This document shows positions 1 through 18,385 of a DNA stretch of 64,000 nt, piece by piece (position 1 is the first letter of the stretch; each line of letters begins with the position of its first letter). Below the pieces are notes generated by a model. That model did not search any database and was not told the origin of the DNA. It saw only the letters and a list, made by a program, of their open reading frames with translations. The DNA lies in assembly GCA_949775045.1 (NCBI GenBank), contig OX459097.1:12742695-12806694 (forward strand). Direction: 5' to 3'. The position numbers were made by a program, and so were the translations under genes. The stretch comes from Metridium senile (taxonomy: Eukaryota; Cnidaria; Anthozoa; Actiniaria; Metridiidae).

Positions 1-10
1 GATCACTCCT

Positions 11-919
11 GTGACAGAAACAGAGCCAAACGACCCACCGGCCTTCGTTCTATCACAAGAGGAGAGACAGGCAATTGTTCAAGAAGTGGTCCGAGCACTA
101 GCGACCACGGCCAACACGATGACTTCGACAAGCACAGCACAGGATGGACAAGGTACGTTGCCTTTACCTGTACCATCCTTTGTCAACACGTTTGCTACGC
201 CTCTTAGTACTAACCTGACTAACGCTACTGCTAGCTTGGCATCGTTTTCCGCACCTGCATTGGGGTCTCTTAGTAATTTGCACACAACAATACCCGCTAG
301 TGTACCAACAACCGTACTCTCCAGCTCGACTGTATCGCCTAGCACGACGCAACCAACGCATCAGCCATTTGTAGTGGGGCCCGGTTCCTCGCCTGTGCCA
401 GCGAAAATTGTTACGCAGATAGTTAGTGGTAAATACGTAGAGTTGAGTGAATTGATTCACTCAAACTTGGTCGAGACTGAAAACGAGCCGCAAGTTTTCC
501 TCGACGGACGCATTGTCCTCGCCGCTACGTCCAAACGCACCCGACGCAAAGTTGAGGACATAATAAGTTGGGTGGAGACATTCACAATTTATACACTAGT
601 AATGACCCATTACTACCCACACCGCTGGAGGGATTTATCTCTTTATAAAATGTTAATTCTACGCACCTATCGCCAATTTGGTGGAAAAGCGTGGTTAGCC
701 TATGATAAAGCGTTTCGCGAACACGCGGCCGCATCTAGTCTCTCCGACTGGTCCATCATCGACACCCAACTATACAGTTTCTACACGGCTGGTTCGGTGT
801 CCCGCGGTGTTAGCTTAGCCTCCGGGATCGACGATGAACAACCTAAGGGCTCAAGCAACAGCGACGTGATTTGCCGCTCTTGGAATCGGGGACAATGTTT
901 ATATAACATCTCGTATTGA
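11..919 (+). pseudogene. Truncated retroelement gag-like ORF
   Basis: Open frame of 302 codons. The N-terminal ~120 residues are Ser/Thr/Pro-rich and low complexity. A compact domain follows (about residues 130-265) with the PVPAKIVTQIVSGKYVEL opening and a W-rich helical middle (ISWVETFTIY, HRWRDLSLYKM, GGKAWLAYDKAFREHAA). The end has a CRSWNRGQC motif that looks like the first half of a C-x-W-N-x-G-x-C zinc knuckle. This layout resembles the first (gag-like) ORF of cnidarian DIRS-type tyrosine-recombinase retroelements. The frame stops at the knuckle, and no protease, reverse transcriptase or recombinase follows, so I read it as a 3'-truncated relic. The exact retroelement class is inferred. 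Confidence 0.5.
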
Positions 920-1755
920 TTAGTTTCCAACAATTCTCTCCAGATCTATGTTTCTGTATTTAAGTGCATACGTTTCTTCTCCTTCACTGTTCGTTTTTTT
1001 TTCCGTTCCCATCCATTCCTTACCATTCTTCTCAGGAATCCATACCAACACGATTCTAACTTTTTCATTTCATTTTCTTTCGGTAGCTGAGCCTCAGTAC
1101 AGTAAGTAAGTCTTGATCTAATACAGGATTCAAGCCATTTTTTTTTTTTTTTTATGGGTTTTCATTGACACTTTGTGATCAGTCAATACGTTCTTTAGTT
1201 CATGAAATTTCCCATTTGCCCTAAGCATTCTATTATCCACAAACGATTCCTTCACGTCACATACGACCAAGGTACTTAAATTCTATCACATTTACAATTT
1301 CATTCCCAGCAATTTTCAGAATACTCCTTTCATTCATAAGTTCTGTATCGTTAAATACTCTCTCTCATGGCTTCTCTCACATGGTGTCACACAACTAAAT
1401 CCACGCCCATAACATAACTGCCGATCAGCCCGACCCGGGTCCAAAATGTGGTGCAAAATGTGTGGTCAGTTTATTTATTCTCCCTTACTAGTTAGACACT
1501 CATTGTAACGGTATCCCAGTTTTGTATGATAATCATGTAACACAACCATTTTGAACAACCATCATGTCACGCGTTGTGATGACAACTAAGTAACTTGCCA
1601 CGTGCTTACTGCTGTCTCACAATAAACCATTTGAGTTCATTTACACATCACTGGAAAGTCATTGTCATTCAGGCTTTTTGATAACAATTAAACAATCCTA
1701 ATATATTCACCTAACAAGTTTCTGCATTCCTTAGCGTACTGGACCACAACAAAAT
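920..1755. other. Non-coding stretch, no gene seen
   Basis: AT-rich sequence with a T-run near 1138-1153. I see no coding exon, RNA gene or clear terminal repeat. It lies between the gag relic and the satellite and may be the decayed remainder of the same retroelement. Confidence 0.5.
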
Positions 1756-3445
1756 CCTAAAACCAAATGAACTTAGATTGGCGAAACGAAATGGGTTTTC
1801 ACAGAATAACATTCAATTATACACCGCCAGCTTACACACAAGTTTATCGACACCTGACATTATATTCAGTGTTCGTGCCCGGTCCGAAGGACCAAAACTA
1901 ATGGGTTTTGACAGGATAACATTCAATTATACACCGCCAGCTTTATTAATACACACAAGTTTATCGGCACCTGACATATATTCAGTGTTCGTGCCCGGTC
2001 CGAAGGACCAAAAACTAAATGAATTTCGACGGACTAATAACATTCAACTACACACATGATACACCGCTAACTTACACACTTATCGACACCTGATATTATA
2101 TTCAGTATTTGTGCCCGTTCCGAAGGGCCAAAAGCTAAATGAGTTTCGGTGGAATAACATTCAACCATATACCGGCACTAAATATAACATATCGGCACCT
2201 GACAATAATACTCAGTGTTCGTGCCCGGTCCCAAGGACCAAAACTAAATGGGTTTCGACAGATTAACATTCAATTATACACCGCCAGCTAACACACAGGT
2301 TTATCGATACCTGGCCTAATATTCAGTGTTCGTGCCCGGTCCGACGGACCAAAACTAAATGAATTTCGACGGAATAACGTTCAACTATACACATGATACA
2401 CCGCCAGGCCCAACTTACACACTTACCGACACCTGACATTATTCAGTATTCGTGCCCGGTCCGAAGGACCAACTAAAATAAATGAATTTTCGACTGAATA
2501 AACGGAATTCAGCCACCGCCAACTACAAACTTATCGACACCTGAAATCCCTATTCAGTATTCGTGCCCGGTCCGAAGGACCAATTAAACTAAATGCATTT
2601 CGACTGAATTATTCAGCCCCCACCAAATACAAACTTATCGACACCTGAAATCCCTATTCAGTATTCGTGCCCGGTCCGAAGGACCAATTAAACTAAATGC
2701 ATTTCGACTGAATTATTCAGCCCCCACCAAATACAAATTTATCGACACCTGAATCACATATTCAGTATTCGTGCCCGGTCCGAAGGACCCACTAAACTAG
2801 ATGAATTTTGACTGAATAAATAGAATTCAGCCACCGCCAAACACAAACTTATCGGCACCTGAATCACATATTCAGTATTCGTGCCCGGTCCGAAGGACCA
2901 ACTAAACTAAATGAATTTCGACTGGGTTATTCAGCCACCGCCAAATACAAACTTATCGACACCTGAATCACATATTCAGTATTCGTGCCCGGTCCGAAGG
3001 ACCCAATAAACTAAATGAATTTTGACTGAATAAATAGAATTCAGCCCCCGCCAAACACAAACTTATCGGCACCTGAACTCATATTCAGTATTCGTGCCCG
3101 GTCCGAAGGACCAACTAAACTAAATGAATTTCGACTGGGTTATTCAGCCACCGCCAAATACAAACTTATCGACACCTGAATCACATATTCAGTATTCGTG
3201 CCCGGTCCGAAGGACCCAATAAACTAGATGAATTTCGACTGAATAAATAGAATTCAGCCACCGCCAAATACAAACTTATCGGCACCTGAGATCCACATTC
3301 CGTATTCGTGCCCGGTCCGAAGGACCAACTAAACTAAATGAATTTCGACTGGGTTATTCAGCCACCGCCAAATACAAACTTATCGACACCTGAATCACAT
3401 ATTCAGTATTCGTGCCCGGTCCGAAGGACCCAATAAACTAGATGA
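1756..3445. repeat. Tandem satellite, ~104-120 bp units, about 14 copies
   Basis: Each unit carries the box CGTGCCCGGTCCGAAGGACC followed by an aactaaatgaatttcgac-like spacer, CCGCCAAATACAAACTTATC and gacacctgaa. The box recurs near 1874, 1991, 2111, 2221, 2332, 2452, 2563, 2667, 2771, 2881, 2984, 3093, 3198, 3308 and 3412. The box contains the short inverted repeat GGTCCgaaGGACC. Early units are more diverged. From about 2770 onward a ~110 bp variant (aataaatagaattcagcc) and a ~104 bp variant (gggttattcagccacc) alternate, giving a dimeric higher-order unit of roughly 214 bp. Confidence 0.9.
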
Positions 3446-4040
3446 ATTTTCGTTGAACTATAGGCTCAACCAGGCCAAAACAAATATATACAGTGGTGAC
3501 AGAGACATAACCACCTGAAACTTTGCAAGAAAAGAGCTGAACTAGGGTAACAGTACGTTCACGTTGAGGCGCTTTGTTGCTCGAAGTCTTCCAACCTGAG
3601 GTAGTCCTTTTGGTGTGCTTACGAAGACACGTGTTCACTAACACGTCGCAGTCGATACACGAGTAGAAAGCCGAACACTTTTGCTTTTAAGTGGCTCCAA
3701 AAGCCACAGCACAGCACAGCACAGGAAACAGAAAACGCTGCCACTAGTAAGATGCGTTCGTCTCAGGGAGCTTCGTTGTTTGGTTAGCTGTCCAACGTGG
3801 TTGAAATCTACCAACAGGGTCGATGTTGTTCGTTTCGGCAGTTTGAGCAAATGACAATGAATTAATTGCATGCCCCTTGTTATATAGTCTTGCATATCAT
3901 TAAATCATCTCCCGTGGGAATATATGCCTTTTTGGATAGTGCATTTGCAGTTTAACGAGCTCCCACAATTCCTGTCGGTCTCAGATCAACCATTCCAGAT
4001 GGACAACGTTAATTGAAACATGTGTATACTATTTCTTACA
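3446..4040. other. Unassigned sequence after the satellite
   Basis: Two minus-strand frames are open here (3438-3644 and 3638-3895), but neither resembles a known family and both are short. A small perfect hairpin, GTGGCTccaaAAGCCAC, sits near 3691-3708 followed by (acagc) repeats. No gene can be supported. Confidence 0.4.
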
Positions 4041-4049
4041 TTGTTCAAG

Positions 4050-5095
4050 ATTAACAAATTGTATGATTTTGATCTTTTGGGTGTTATAAGTTTCTGCTGG
4101 CCTACACGGTCGAAAGAAAACCACTCCATTTCAAAAGTTTGTTGACTAGAATTTCAGTTTGAATATTCTCAGCTACGTATACTCTAAACGCATTTTCCTT
4201 AAAACAAGAAAACAAATTTGCTGGCATGGAAATCACGTCCTGAGACAAGCAAAGGTAATTCTTGTTTTCAGAATACATTTTTACTGAATCAAGGATTAAA
4301 ACTCTCAAAATAAGGAAACTATTTCTCAAAATAAGGAAATTATTTCTCAAAATAAGGAAACTATTTCTCAAAACTAGACGCTCTATGAGCGTGAAGTCAG
4401 GCTAGTCATAAAATCAACACAGGAGGCTAAACAATTCTACTTTGGGCTTCCTGTGTTTGTTCCCAAAGCATCATGGGGGACTATACGCGACATGACAGAT
4501 AAATACATAGATTAGGTAAACCTAGAGTCGGGCCCTCTAGCCCGACTAATAAGGAAACTATATTTCCAGAAATATATTCCTCATTTTAGGACATCATACT
4601 TATTAAATGAAGAAAGTTAACGTTCTTCTTAAAACAAGTAACCATTCTTCATTCAGGAAAACAGCATTTAGAGTGGTACTATGCTTCTTATAATCTTTTT
4701 AAATCTTAAAATATTTACAGAAGCTTAAGCTATTGTATGATTTGGAGTTTCGGTTTGGGTGTTATAATTTTCTGCTGGCCTACATGGTCGAAAGAAAATC
4801 ACTCCATTTCAAAAATTTGTTGACTAGAATTTCAGTTTAAATATTCTCAGCACGTACTCTGCTTCATATGATCTTTAAGATTTACAGAAGCTTTTAAGCT
4901 TAATCAAAACCTATTGTTAAAACCTATTGTATGAGTCTTTTGTGTATAGGTGATTATATTGTGCAATCAATGAACGTGTTTTTTTCAGGCTTCAGTGCAC
5001 AGTCGAAGGACAATTACACTATTTCAAAAATTGGTTGACTAAACTTTTTAAACATTCTTAACATAAATATACTCTGCTTTTTACTACCGGATCCT
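4050..5095. repeat. Three diverged copies of a ~130 bp repeat
   Basis: A block running from ttgtatgat..., through ctgctggcctacatggtcgaa and ccatttcaaaaatttgttgactagaat, to attctcagc...tactct occurs near 4055-4185 and 4731-4865. A more diverged copy lies near 4928-5090. Between them, 4303-4376 is a ~22 bp tandem repeat (tctcaaaataaggaaactatt, about 3.5 copies), and 4526-4548 is a short GTCGGGCcctctaGCCCGAC hairpin. Confidence 0.7.
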
Positions 5096-5164
5096 TTACA
5101 TTTGTAAGATTTACAGCTTAACTTAATGTGTGATTTGGAGTCTTAAACTTTATAATTTTGCGTA

Positions 5165-5514
5165 AACAAAAAAGGGTGAAATATGACAGATCAAGGTATT
5201 TCTTTGTCTTTTATTCAAAACTATCCATGTTGTATTTTGGAATGATTTATTTGACGGTAGTTGTGCTTTACATAGTTTTGATAAAAGCTTTTTATCTTAT
5301 AAGTTGTGATTTTTTTTCATGTCGCTTTCGTTTTTGCGATTTTTTTTTTCAAAATCTCGCGCGTAGGCATTATTAAATGCTGAATATCTCAAATAAGCTC
5401 AGGACACCCCACTTTTCTATTCATATTTTGAATCAGCATTACATTTCACATAATTAAAAACATCGTAGTTTAAAAAAAAGAGTTTTACATTATTTCCAAA
5501 AGCAGCCAGTCACC
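5165..5514 (+). mobile_element. 3' part of a TTAA-target TIR element
   Basis: The segment matches, in the same orientation, the 3' half of the complete element at 45551-46194. Shared stretches include gacagatcaaggtatttctt, aaaatctcgcgcgtaggc and tatttccaaaagNagccagt. It ends in AGCCAGTCACC followed by TTAA. The left half of the element is missing. Confidence 0.75.
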
Positions 5515-6765
5515 TTAAACCGGTAAAAAGAAACGATTCCAGCTTTGACAAATTATCGAAAATTAAGCCTACTGATGAATCAATTCTTGATGAATAATAC
5601 CAATGATAAACTACAAATACTTTTAATACCAACCATTAAACCTTTTCGAAATGGATAGTAAATAGTTTATCATATAATCGGGACTTACCGATATCGGGCA
5701 GAAAGAACAGCATAGCTATCACTACAGCCCGCTTCATCTTGGCAGAAACTCGTAGTTTAATGAACCAGCGTCCCAATACACACGAACTGTGCTTTCATTA
5801 AGACAGTTTAAAATTATCAAGGGAATTGCTCATGTTTTTAATTATTGGTTTTTGTTTTTGAAGTTCTAAGGTTTCTAAAGAGGTAAAGTAGTTTTATTGT
5901 GACGTTTCGGTGCCGGCAGTTGTGTAAAAGCATTCGAGAAGATTAGTGCCAGAATAAATATGATAATCTATAAACATATATCTACAATTAAATGAATAAT
6001 AGCATTATCAAGTAAAAAAAAACAGAACAAATACAGATGTAAGAAGACTAGATCGGGATCTTTGGTTGTTCTTGTTTAATGTAACTGAATTCACAAACTA
6101 CACATATCGGTTGCACTTGTCGCCCTCTAGATAATGTGCACTCTCTGAATCTAACTAACAGGTAGCTACTTCGTGTTGGCAGTCATATAATGGTTATCCA
6201 AATACACCTATTTCAAAAATCGTTGTCGCAGCCGAAGCTACAGTCCACACTATGAAGCCTGCAAAGGATGTCGGTATTCCTACTCTTGTTATCGATAAAT
6301 TCATAGCATAGGTGTATATTACCTTTCATAATACCTCTGCCATAATATATTTGAACAACCATTATCTGACTGACTATACGTACGAAGTAGTTACCAACTA
6401 ACAGAGGCAGATATTTCAAGTTACAAATCTTGATTATATGCTATGCCAAATTCTCATTGGTTAACTTAGAAAGATTGTGTATAATCTAAATAATTACTCA
6501 AGTCATTTTCGGAATGCAAAATGAATCTTTTCTGAAACAAACATTAACTGACTAGAAACCTAAATCTTAATTATAAAGAGATACAAATAGTATAAGATAT
6601 TGGCTATTGCATCGTGACAACAAAATAGAAGAATGCATGAGTGAAAGCTTATTGGGAACAACTTACTAACTGGTGGGGTATCAGTATGGCTTGTACATGG
6701 TCGGTTATGACTTGCCCCTATCCGATATTCTATATAGGAATCCCAATAGGAATGATAAATGCAGA
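5515..6765. other. Non-coding AT-rich stretch
   Basis: No exon or RNA gene recognised. Near 5896-5935 the minus strand reads CTGCCGGCACCGAAACGTC, the GAAACGTC-type end seen in several Penelope/LINE-like repeats in this window. The short open frames (for example 6213-6419, minus) are featureless. Confidence 0.45.
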
Positions 6766-6912
6766 CACCAAAAGTTTTTTTCTTAGCGATGTACCGAACA
6801 AGCGAGGTTAATAAATCGTTTAGTATATGGTTTTTCTTCTTAGCGATGTACCGAACAAGCGAGGTTAATAAATCGTTTATTGTATGGCTTTTTTTCTTAG
6901 CGATGTACGAAA
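6766..6912. repeat. Tandem repeat, ~63 bp, 2.2 copies
   Basis: The unit ttcttagcgatgtaccgaac, aagcgaggttaataaatcgtt and a variable tail is present twice in full, plus a third truncated copy ending near gcgatgtacgaaatagc. Open frames on both strands arise from the repeat itself. Confidence 0.85.
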
Positions 6913-7447
6913 TAGCAAATATTTTATCACAGAATCTGTAATTATAGAATGAATAAAAATACAATAAACACACACTAAACTAGCTAAAAAACACTTTGCA
7001 TGTATGAAAAGTCAAAGCTTTAACAAAATATTTATTGCAAAACTTTACAAGTTGTTTTTAATTTCCCGGTCTGAAAAAAAAAACGAAAATTGGCCGTTAT
7101 CATGGTAACGGTCTGAGATGGGACACTATCAGACTGGAAATCAGCCAATCAGAGCGCGTGTTCTATCGTAGCCATATAATGAATCAAACTATTGATTGAA
7201 AATAGATATTGCATAATCCATATTTCGTCCCTTTACCCAGACACAAAATAATACCATCAAAACTCCGGAAAATTATAAGCGACTTTCTTGTGTAGCCGGT
7301 TTGAAAATAATTCAGTCTCTCTTTGGATTTCAGAGTCTTATATTAAACACCGATCAAAATTATTTCACATGAAAGAGCAAATTATTTTGTGAAAATAATT
7401 TTTTTTCATGATTTCACATATGAAGGATATTACATGGGCGCGCGGGT
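6913..7447. other. Non-coding stretch
   Basis: Includes a small inverted repeat around 7092-7113 (GGCCGTTATCATGGTAACGG region). No gene seen. Confidence 0.4.
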
Positions 7448-7558
7448 TAAATACGAATAAAATTTAAATTAGCTATATATTTAGATTAGCTATGCTAAAC
7501 TAGAAACCCTGTATAAATATTGATTAAAATAAAATAAATAAATAAAATATATTCGAGT
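7448..7558 (+). mobile_element. LINE 3' tail fragment
   Basis: The sequence agctatgctaaactagaaac, ccctgtataaatattgatt and an aaataaataaataaa tail matches the 3' end of the LINE fragment at 8765-9033 (tagccatgctaaatctgata, ctctgtataaatattgattt, A-rich tail). Only the untranslated tail is present. Confidence 0.65.
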
Positions 7559-8530
7559 GAGAAATTTTTAAAACAAGATGATAGAATTCGTACCTCCAAA
7601 CGCCCATATAATTGATATAAAAACGCCCATATATTCTGTGTATTATATAAATATCAAGTAAAATTAACATGAAAATGATGCAACTTTTTCTTGAAGCAGT
7701 TAGCTGTATATATTATCAACATCTTGAGCTCTCAGCGCGTTTTTAATAGATTTGCGCTGGCGATTGATTTGGATGACACAAATCCTCTGCATGAAAACTG
7801 TTTATTTGTCGATAACTCCACGCTCTATAAAACGGTTTATTTCTTTGCACAGAACGCGAAGACACACATGTACTCGCCATATTTCAGCATACTGTATAGC
7901 GCGTGCAAAACAATTATTGCTTCAGGGTTTTTAACCCTTACTCCGCTTGAGCTATAGTCGCGTAGTCGAGGAGCCGGTCAGCGACAATGTTTTTTCAAAT
8001 GACTGTATATTTACCATTCAGTACCCTACCCCAATGTTCTCTCTCTTGCACAATGATAATCGGCGGTTTCTTGTCTCTTTGAATACACCCTTTCAGAGAA
8101 AGTTTGCTCCCGCGAAAGCCTTCAAGTTAGTGGGGCAAAGGATCATGGATCAGTTCAGAAACTGTACGCCACTCTTGTTGTCTGATAGGTTTATAGCAGT
8201 TTCTCAATGACACATTGACAAGTGTAGCGATGTGGACATATATAAAATCCCTGCGTTTTAGAAAATTATACAAAAGTTACCCATAGTTCACTGCGCTACT
8301 AGCTTGTAGGCTTTTACTTTCGAAATAACTTTAATTTTAGGGCAATGTTATTTTGCCAAATATATGGAACTTTGGACTGCAGCTTGTTTACTTTTTGCGC
8401 GTCATCACATTACAGATATGCACGGGCTCAATGCTAACAAGTTTTGTGGTTTTCCGTACATGTACAGGATTGGTTACAAAAGGGTCGAGGGTCGAGGGTC
8501 GAGGGTCGACGGATAGATATAGATAGATAG
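7559..8530. other. Non-coding stretch with short unassigned frames and simple repeats
   Basis: Frames of 87-88 codons are open at 7691-7957 and 7947-8210 (plus). They have no recognisable motif and I do not call them genes. A 7-bp repeat (ggtcgag x4) lies at 8482-8509, followed by a GATA tract to about 8533. Confidence 0.4.
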
Positions 8531-8531
8531 A

Positions 8532-9105
8532 TACTAGTTATACAATGGTTTCGAGTGGCATTTCATGGAATATTCCAAGAGCCACTTGTATTTCCTAGTA
8601 TACATATGAGCCTTTAGGCAAGCGTGTATGCAAAAAAATACATGCATGCAAGTGACGCGTGGGACATTCACGGTATGTCACGAGATAAAATTATATGACT
8701 ATTTGATCCCACACCATATAAAATAAAGAGTGCCCGTAATAACTCAAAGGAGGAGGCAGTTAATAAGGTAGTTTCAGGTACAATGGGGCAATAACATACA
8801 ACAACCTGCCCTCAGACATTAGACGACTACGCAGTCTAAATAGCTTTGTATTAGCTTGTAAGCGTCATTTCAAAGAATAATTGTTAACTTTTGCTTTTAT
8901 ATTTTCTGTAATGTGTTTAATATATTTGTAATGTAACTTAGTATCATTCATGTTATGTATAATTCAGGGCTCAGTTTAAACTAGCCATGCTAAATCTGAT
9001 ACTCTGTATAAATATTGATTTAAATAAAAAATTAAAATACCGCCGAATATACAACAGCTTTCAAGTATTCTGATTGGCTGTATTTTATATGATGTGGGAT
9101 AAGTA
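8532..9105 (+). mobile_element. Dispersed repeat R1, copy A, split by a LINE
   Basis: The two flanks (8532-8762 and 9035-9105) together match copy B (13035-13220) and copy C (45405-46525). Shared blocks are tagttatacaatggtttcga, atttgatcccacaccatata, aaataaagagtgcccg, gaggcagtt, then taccgccgaatatacaac and attctgattggctgtatttt. The intervening 8763-9034 is a LINE 3' end, so the LINE inserted into an older copy of this repeat. Confidence 0.75.
8763..9034 (+). mobile_element. 5'-truncated LINE, last codons of reverse-transcriptase ORF plus 3' tail
   Basis: Reading from about 8783, the frame gives AITYNNLPSDIRRLRSLNSF, then VLACKRHFKE and a stop at 8878-8880. The W/YNNLPxxIRxxxSLxxFK...LKxHF ending is typical of CR1/L2- and Jockey-type LINE ORF2 proteins. 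The 3' untranslated tail ends in an A-rich run near 9033. Everything upstream of the last ~32 codons is missing, as expected for incomplete target-primed reverse transcription. Confidence 0.75.
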
Positions 9106-9785
9106 GATTGATTCACTGCATTCCCTCAATTGATGGTACGGAAACCTGCATAAGTATGTCTTGACCCCTCATTTCTCATCAGTTCTCATCTCATCAATCT
9201 TCATCTATTTTCATTTTATTGACAAATAAAAAGTAAGAGCTCGGACGAAGTGCTAAAGCTCGAAACGTCAGGAAGGTTAAGCTAACATTTTTATGGTGTT
9301 ACAAATTTCATTATATTACCTATCGTTTATATCAAACACCGACACAGCCTATACTAATTTAATTACTCGCTAGAATAGAATAGAATAGAATTTTATTACA
9401 ATATTTACATGGCAGTGTACACTGAATTGCGTAAATTTACAATACTAAAATTAACTAATTATAATTAAATGTATAATATATATTTATATTTATATTAAAT
9501 TGTATGATATAAATTGCATGTATATATTGCTAACGTGAATTAATATTATAAAAATTATGTATATGTATGTATACTTAATGGCTTAGGATAAAATTTAAAA
9601 AATTGTACTCATAGATGGTATAAAAGTTTTCTTAAATCTGTCAGTATGTACAACAGGCAATTTAAAGGTACGTTGGTTTCTTAGGTTGTATTTGCAACTG
9701 TGTTTCGGTGGCAGTAAATTCCTTAGCTCATGGCTAGATTCCATTTAGATAAGATGGATGTGTTTTAAAGTTATCATTGATATGA
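9106..9785. other. Intergenic repeats downstream of the protease gene
   Basis: 9232-9375 is a copy of a dispersed repeat with the core GCTAAAGCTCGAAACGTCAG; other copies are at 15120-15297 (opposite flank order) and 24770-24918. A short agaat tandem follows at 9371-9391. On the minus strand, AATAAA (plus 9392-9397) lies about 390 bases beyond the protease stop codon and could be its polyadenylation signal, but this is weak. Confidence 0.5.
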
Positions 9786-16464
<6,679 letters not shown>

Positions 16465-18385
16465 GCCACGAAGCACGATTTGGAGTGTTTCCAAGTATCT
16501 TATAACAAACGACAAATTCTTACTTAACAATACGATTTCTTATAAAATTAACAGTGGTTTACAGGGATTTCTGCATGCCACTAAGAAATATCGTATTTAA
16601 ACACAGTTTTGCTTACAAGTGATTTTTTTTATATATTATAAACAGAATAATACATGGGCACTTGAAGATGTAGAATTTAATTTATCCTTTCGTGTTTAAA
16701 TTTGTTATCGCACTCGTTCGCTGCTCTTGGGAGCTTGCAATTGCATGGGATATTTAACAAATTTACGATAGTTTCGCGTGGTATGTCCTCTTATTTACCA
16801 CGGTTGGCGTCATCGAATAGTCTAGTTGTGGATCCACGAGACGATGAGATGGCGCCAACAGTAGTAAATAAGAGGACATACCACAAGAAACTATCGTGAA
16901 TTTGTTTTTTACCTAGCCTGCGTAAACAGACCCTTATTAGCGCTTGAAACTCTGTTTACGCAGGCTATTTTTTACCACATTAAAAATATTTTTACTGCTC
17001 GCGTTTTGCATGTGCGCGGAGAAAGCGAGAAAATTAGAGAGAAAATAGCAACCGTGGTATGTACTCGTATTTACCACGGCTCTCGACCAACCAGAAAGCG
17101 AGAAAATTATCAAATGTCAGTAAAATGATATTTGAACACTCGAAGATAAAGTCTATATCTCCGCGCGCCCATGTAATATTCTCTATGTGATCTAAATGGG
17201 GCAAATAGTGTTAGAGTCATTAAAAATAAAAACTATTTAAATACAGGATTTTAGGGCAATAAAGAGTAGGAAGTCGACACAATGCGTGACCAATAATCAT
17301 CTAAAATATATATATAATATAACTAAATTCTTAGCGCAAAACATACAATCTCAGTGCTCTCTTACAATTAATATGAAAAAAAAAAAAAAAAAGTTAATTA
17401 ATAGGAAATGTAAATGATTATAATAACAATTTATATGGAAAATAATGATAAGAACAGCATTCGATCGTATATATCTATCTAGTATCTCTCTATTTTGAAC
17501 TGTTTGTATCGAGGGGAAAGTATTATAAAATTTAGCTAACGCGCACTTTAAATGTCGTCAGCTTAACGCCAGTTTGCGTCGGGCTGAATACACTATAGAT
17601 ATATATAACTATGTATCATATCATAAACAATAACATTTAGGTTTATAACTGCGATTTTTAACATTGTAATGAAAGTAATGTATGTAATGTTGATTTTACG
17701 TCGAAATACCGTTTACAGTTAATCATATGTATGGACCGCTATTTAACGCGCACTGTGCAGCCACGCGGTATACAATTATGACTTAAAAGATGCCGAGCAT
17801 GTTTGACCAATAAATACTTTAAAATATAATGTCATACTGTACTTACGATTAGTATCACAGGAGCTATATGCTTAGCCTGAGAAAACAGACGTTATTTAGC
17901 TCTTCTTCCCCCCTGCGAAACTGACGTCTGAGCTATGAGCCGGGAAATTCCATACTGTTGACGTAGCACTACCGACACCGAGATCCGGGTAGCGTCTGTG
18001 ATTGGCTGAATATGAACAATTTCACGGGGGTAAGAAATAACGTCTGTTTTCTAAGGCTAAGCATATAGCTCCCGAGGAATTAATCGTATTATTAAGTAAT
18101 ATTTTTTTTTTCTCTGATCGATCTTTTTAAATAAGGAAAAAGGTAATCGTTTGAGTTTTTCGCAATAATAATTAAAGAGTGATAGGCTGGTAAAGTTTTC
18201 AGTCCATTGAGTCCATTCCTAATTTTCTAATAATCTTTGAACACTCTTGAATCCTGATTGTGATTGGTTAATCAGAAAGATCATCATAGCCCAGGGGTCA
18301 CGCTGTTTGAGACGCTGACTCACAACTCCGGGAGTGCTTCGAACCTGCAAAGATTTCAGCTCCTTACTTATAAAACTTTAGCAAA
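16465..18385. other. Head-to-head intergenic region with nested palindromes
   Basis: Separates the divergent protease (minus) and PRDX6 (plus) starts. An inverted repeat with ~55-bp arms spans 16752-16908 (gatagtttcgcgtggtatgt; taaataagaggacataccac). It is followed by the TAGCCTGCG palindrome at 16914-16972. Another inverted repeat spans 17860-18073, with arms ggagctatatgcttagcctg and the reverse. No exon seen; promoters cannot be pinpointed. Confidence 0.6.
16914..16971. mobile_element. TAGCCTGCG-ended palindromic insertion
   Basis: TAGCCTGCGTAAACAGAC ... GTCTGTTTACGCAGGCTA encloses a short loop and is flanked on both sides by ttttttacc, a 9-bp target duplication. Same family as 37474-37621, 46211-46387 and the pairs at 59160 and 61315. 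Confidence 0.75.

Noticed and set aside
1756..3445. CRISPR-like appearance of evenly spaced repeats (also 28640-30460)
   Set aside because: The spacers are themselves repeated, the units are head-to-tail satellites, and the context is an animal nuclear genome.
3690..3710. Histone 3' stem-loop
   Set aside because: The hairpin GTGGCTccaaAAGCCAC lacks the conserved loop and flanks, and no histone ORF is nearby.
7691..8210. Two overlapping 87-88 codon ORFs
   Set aside because: No recognisable domain, no splice partners and ordinary AT-rich composition; insufficient support for a gene.
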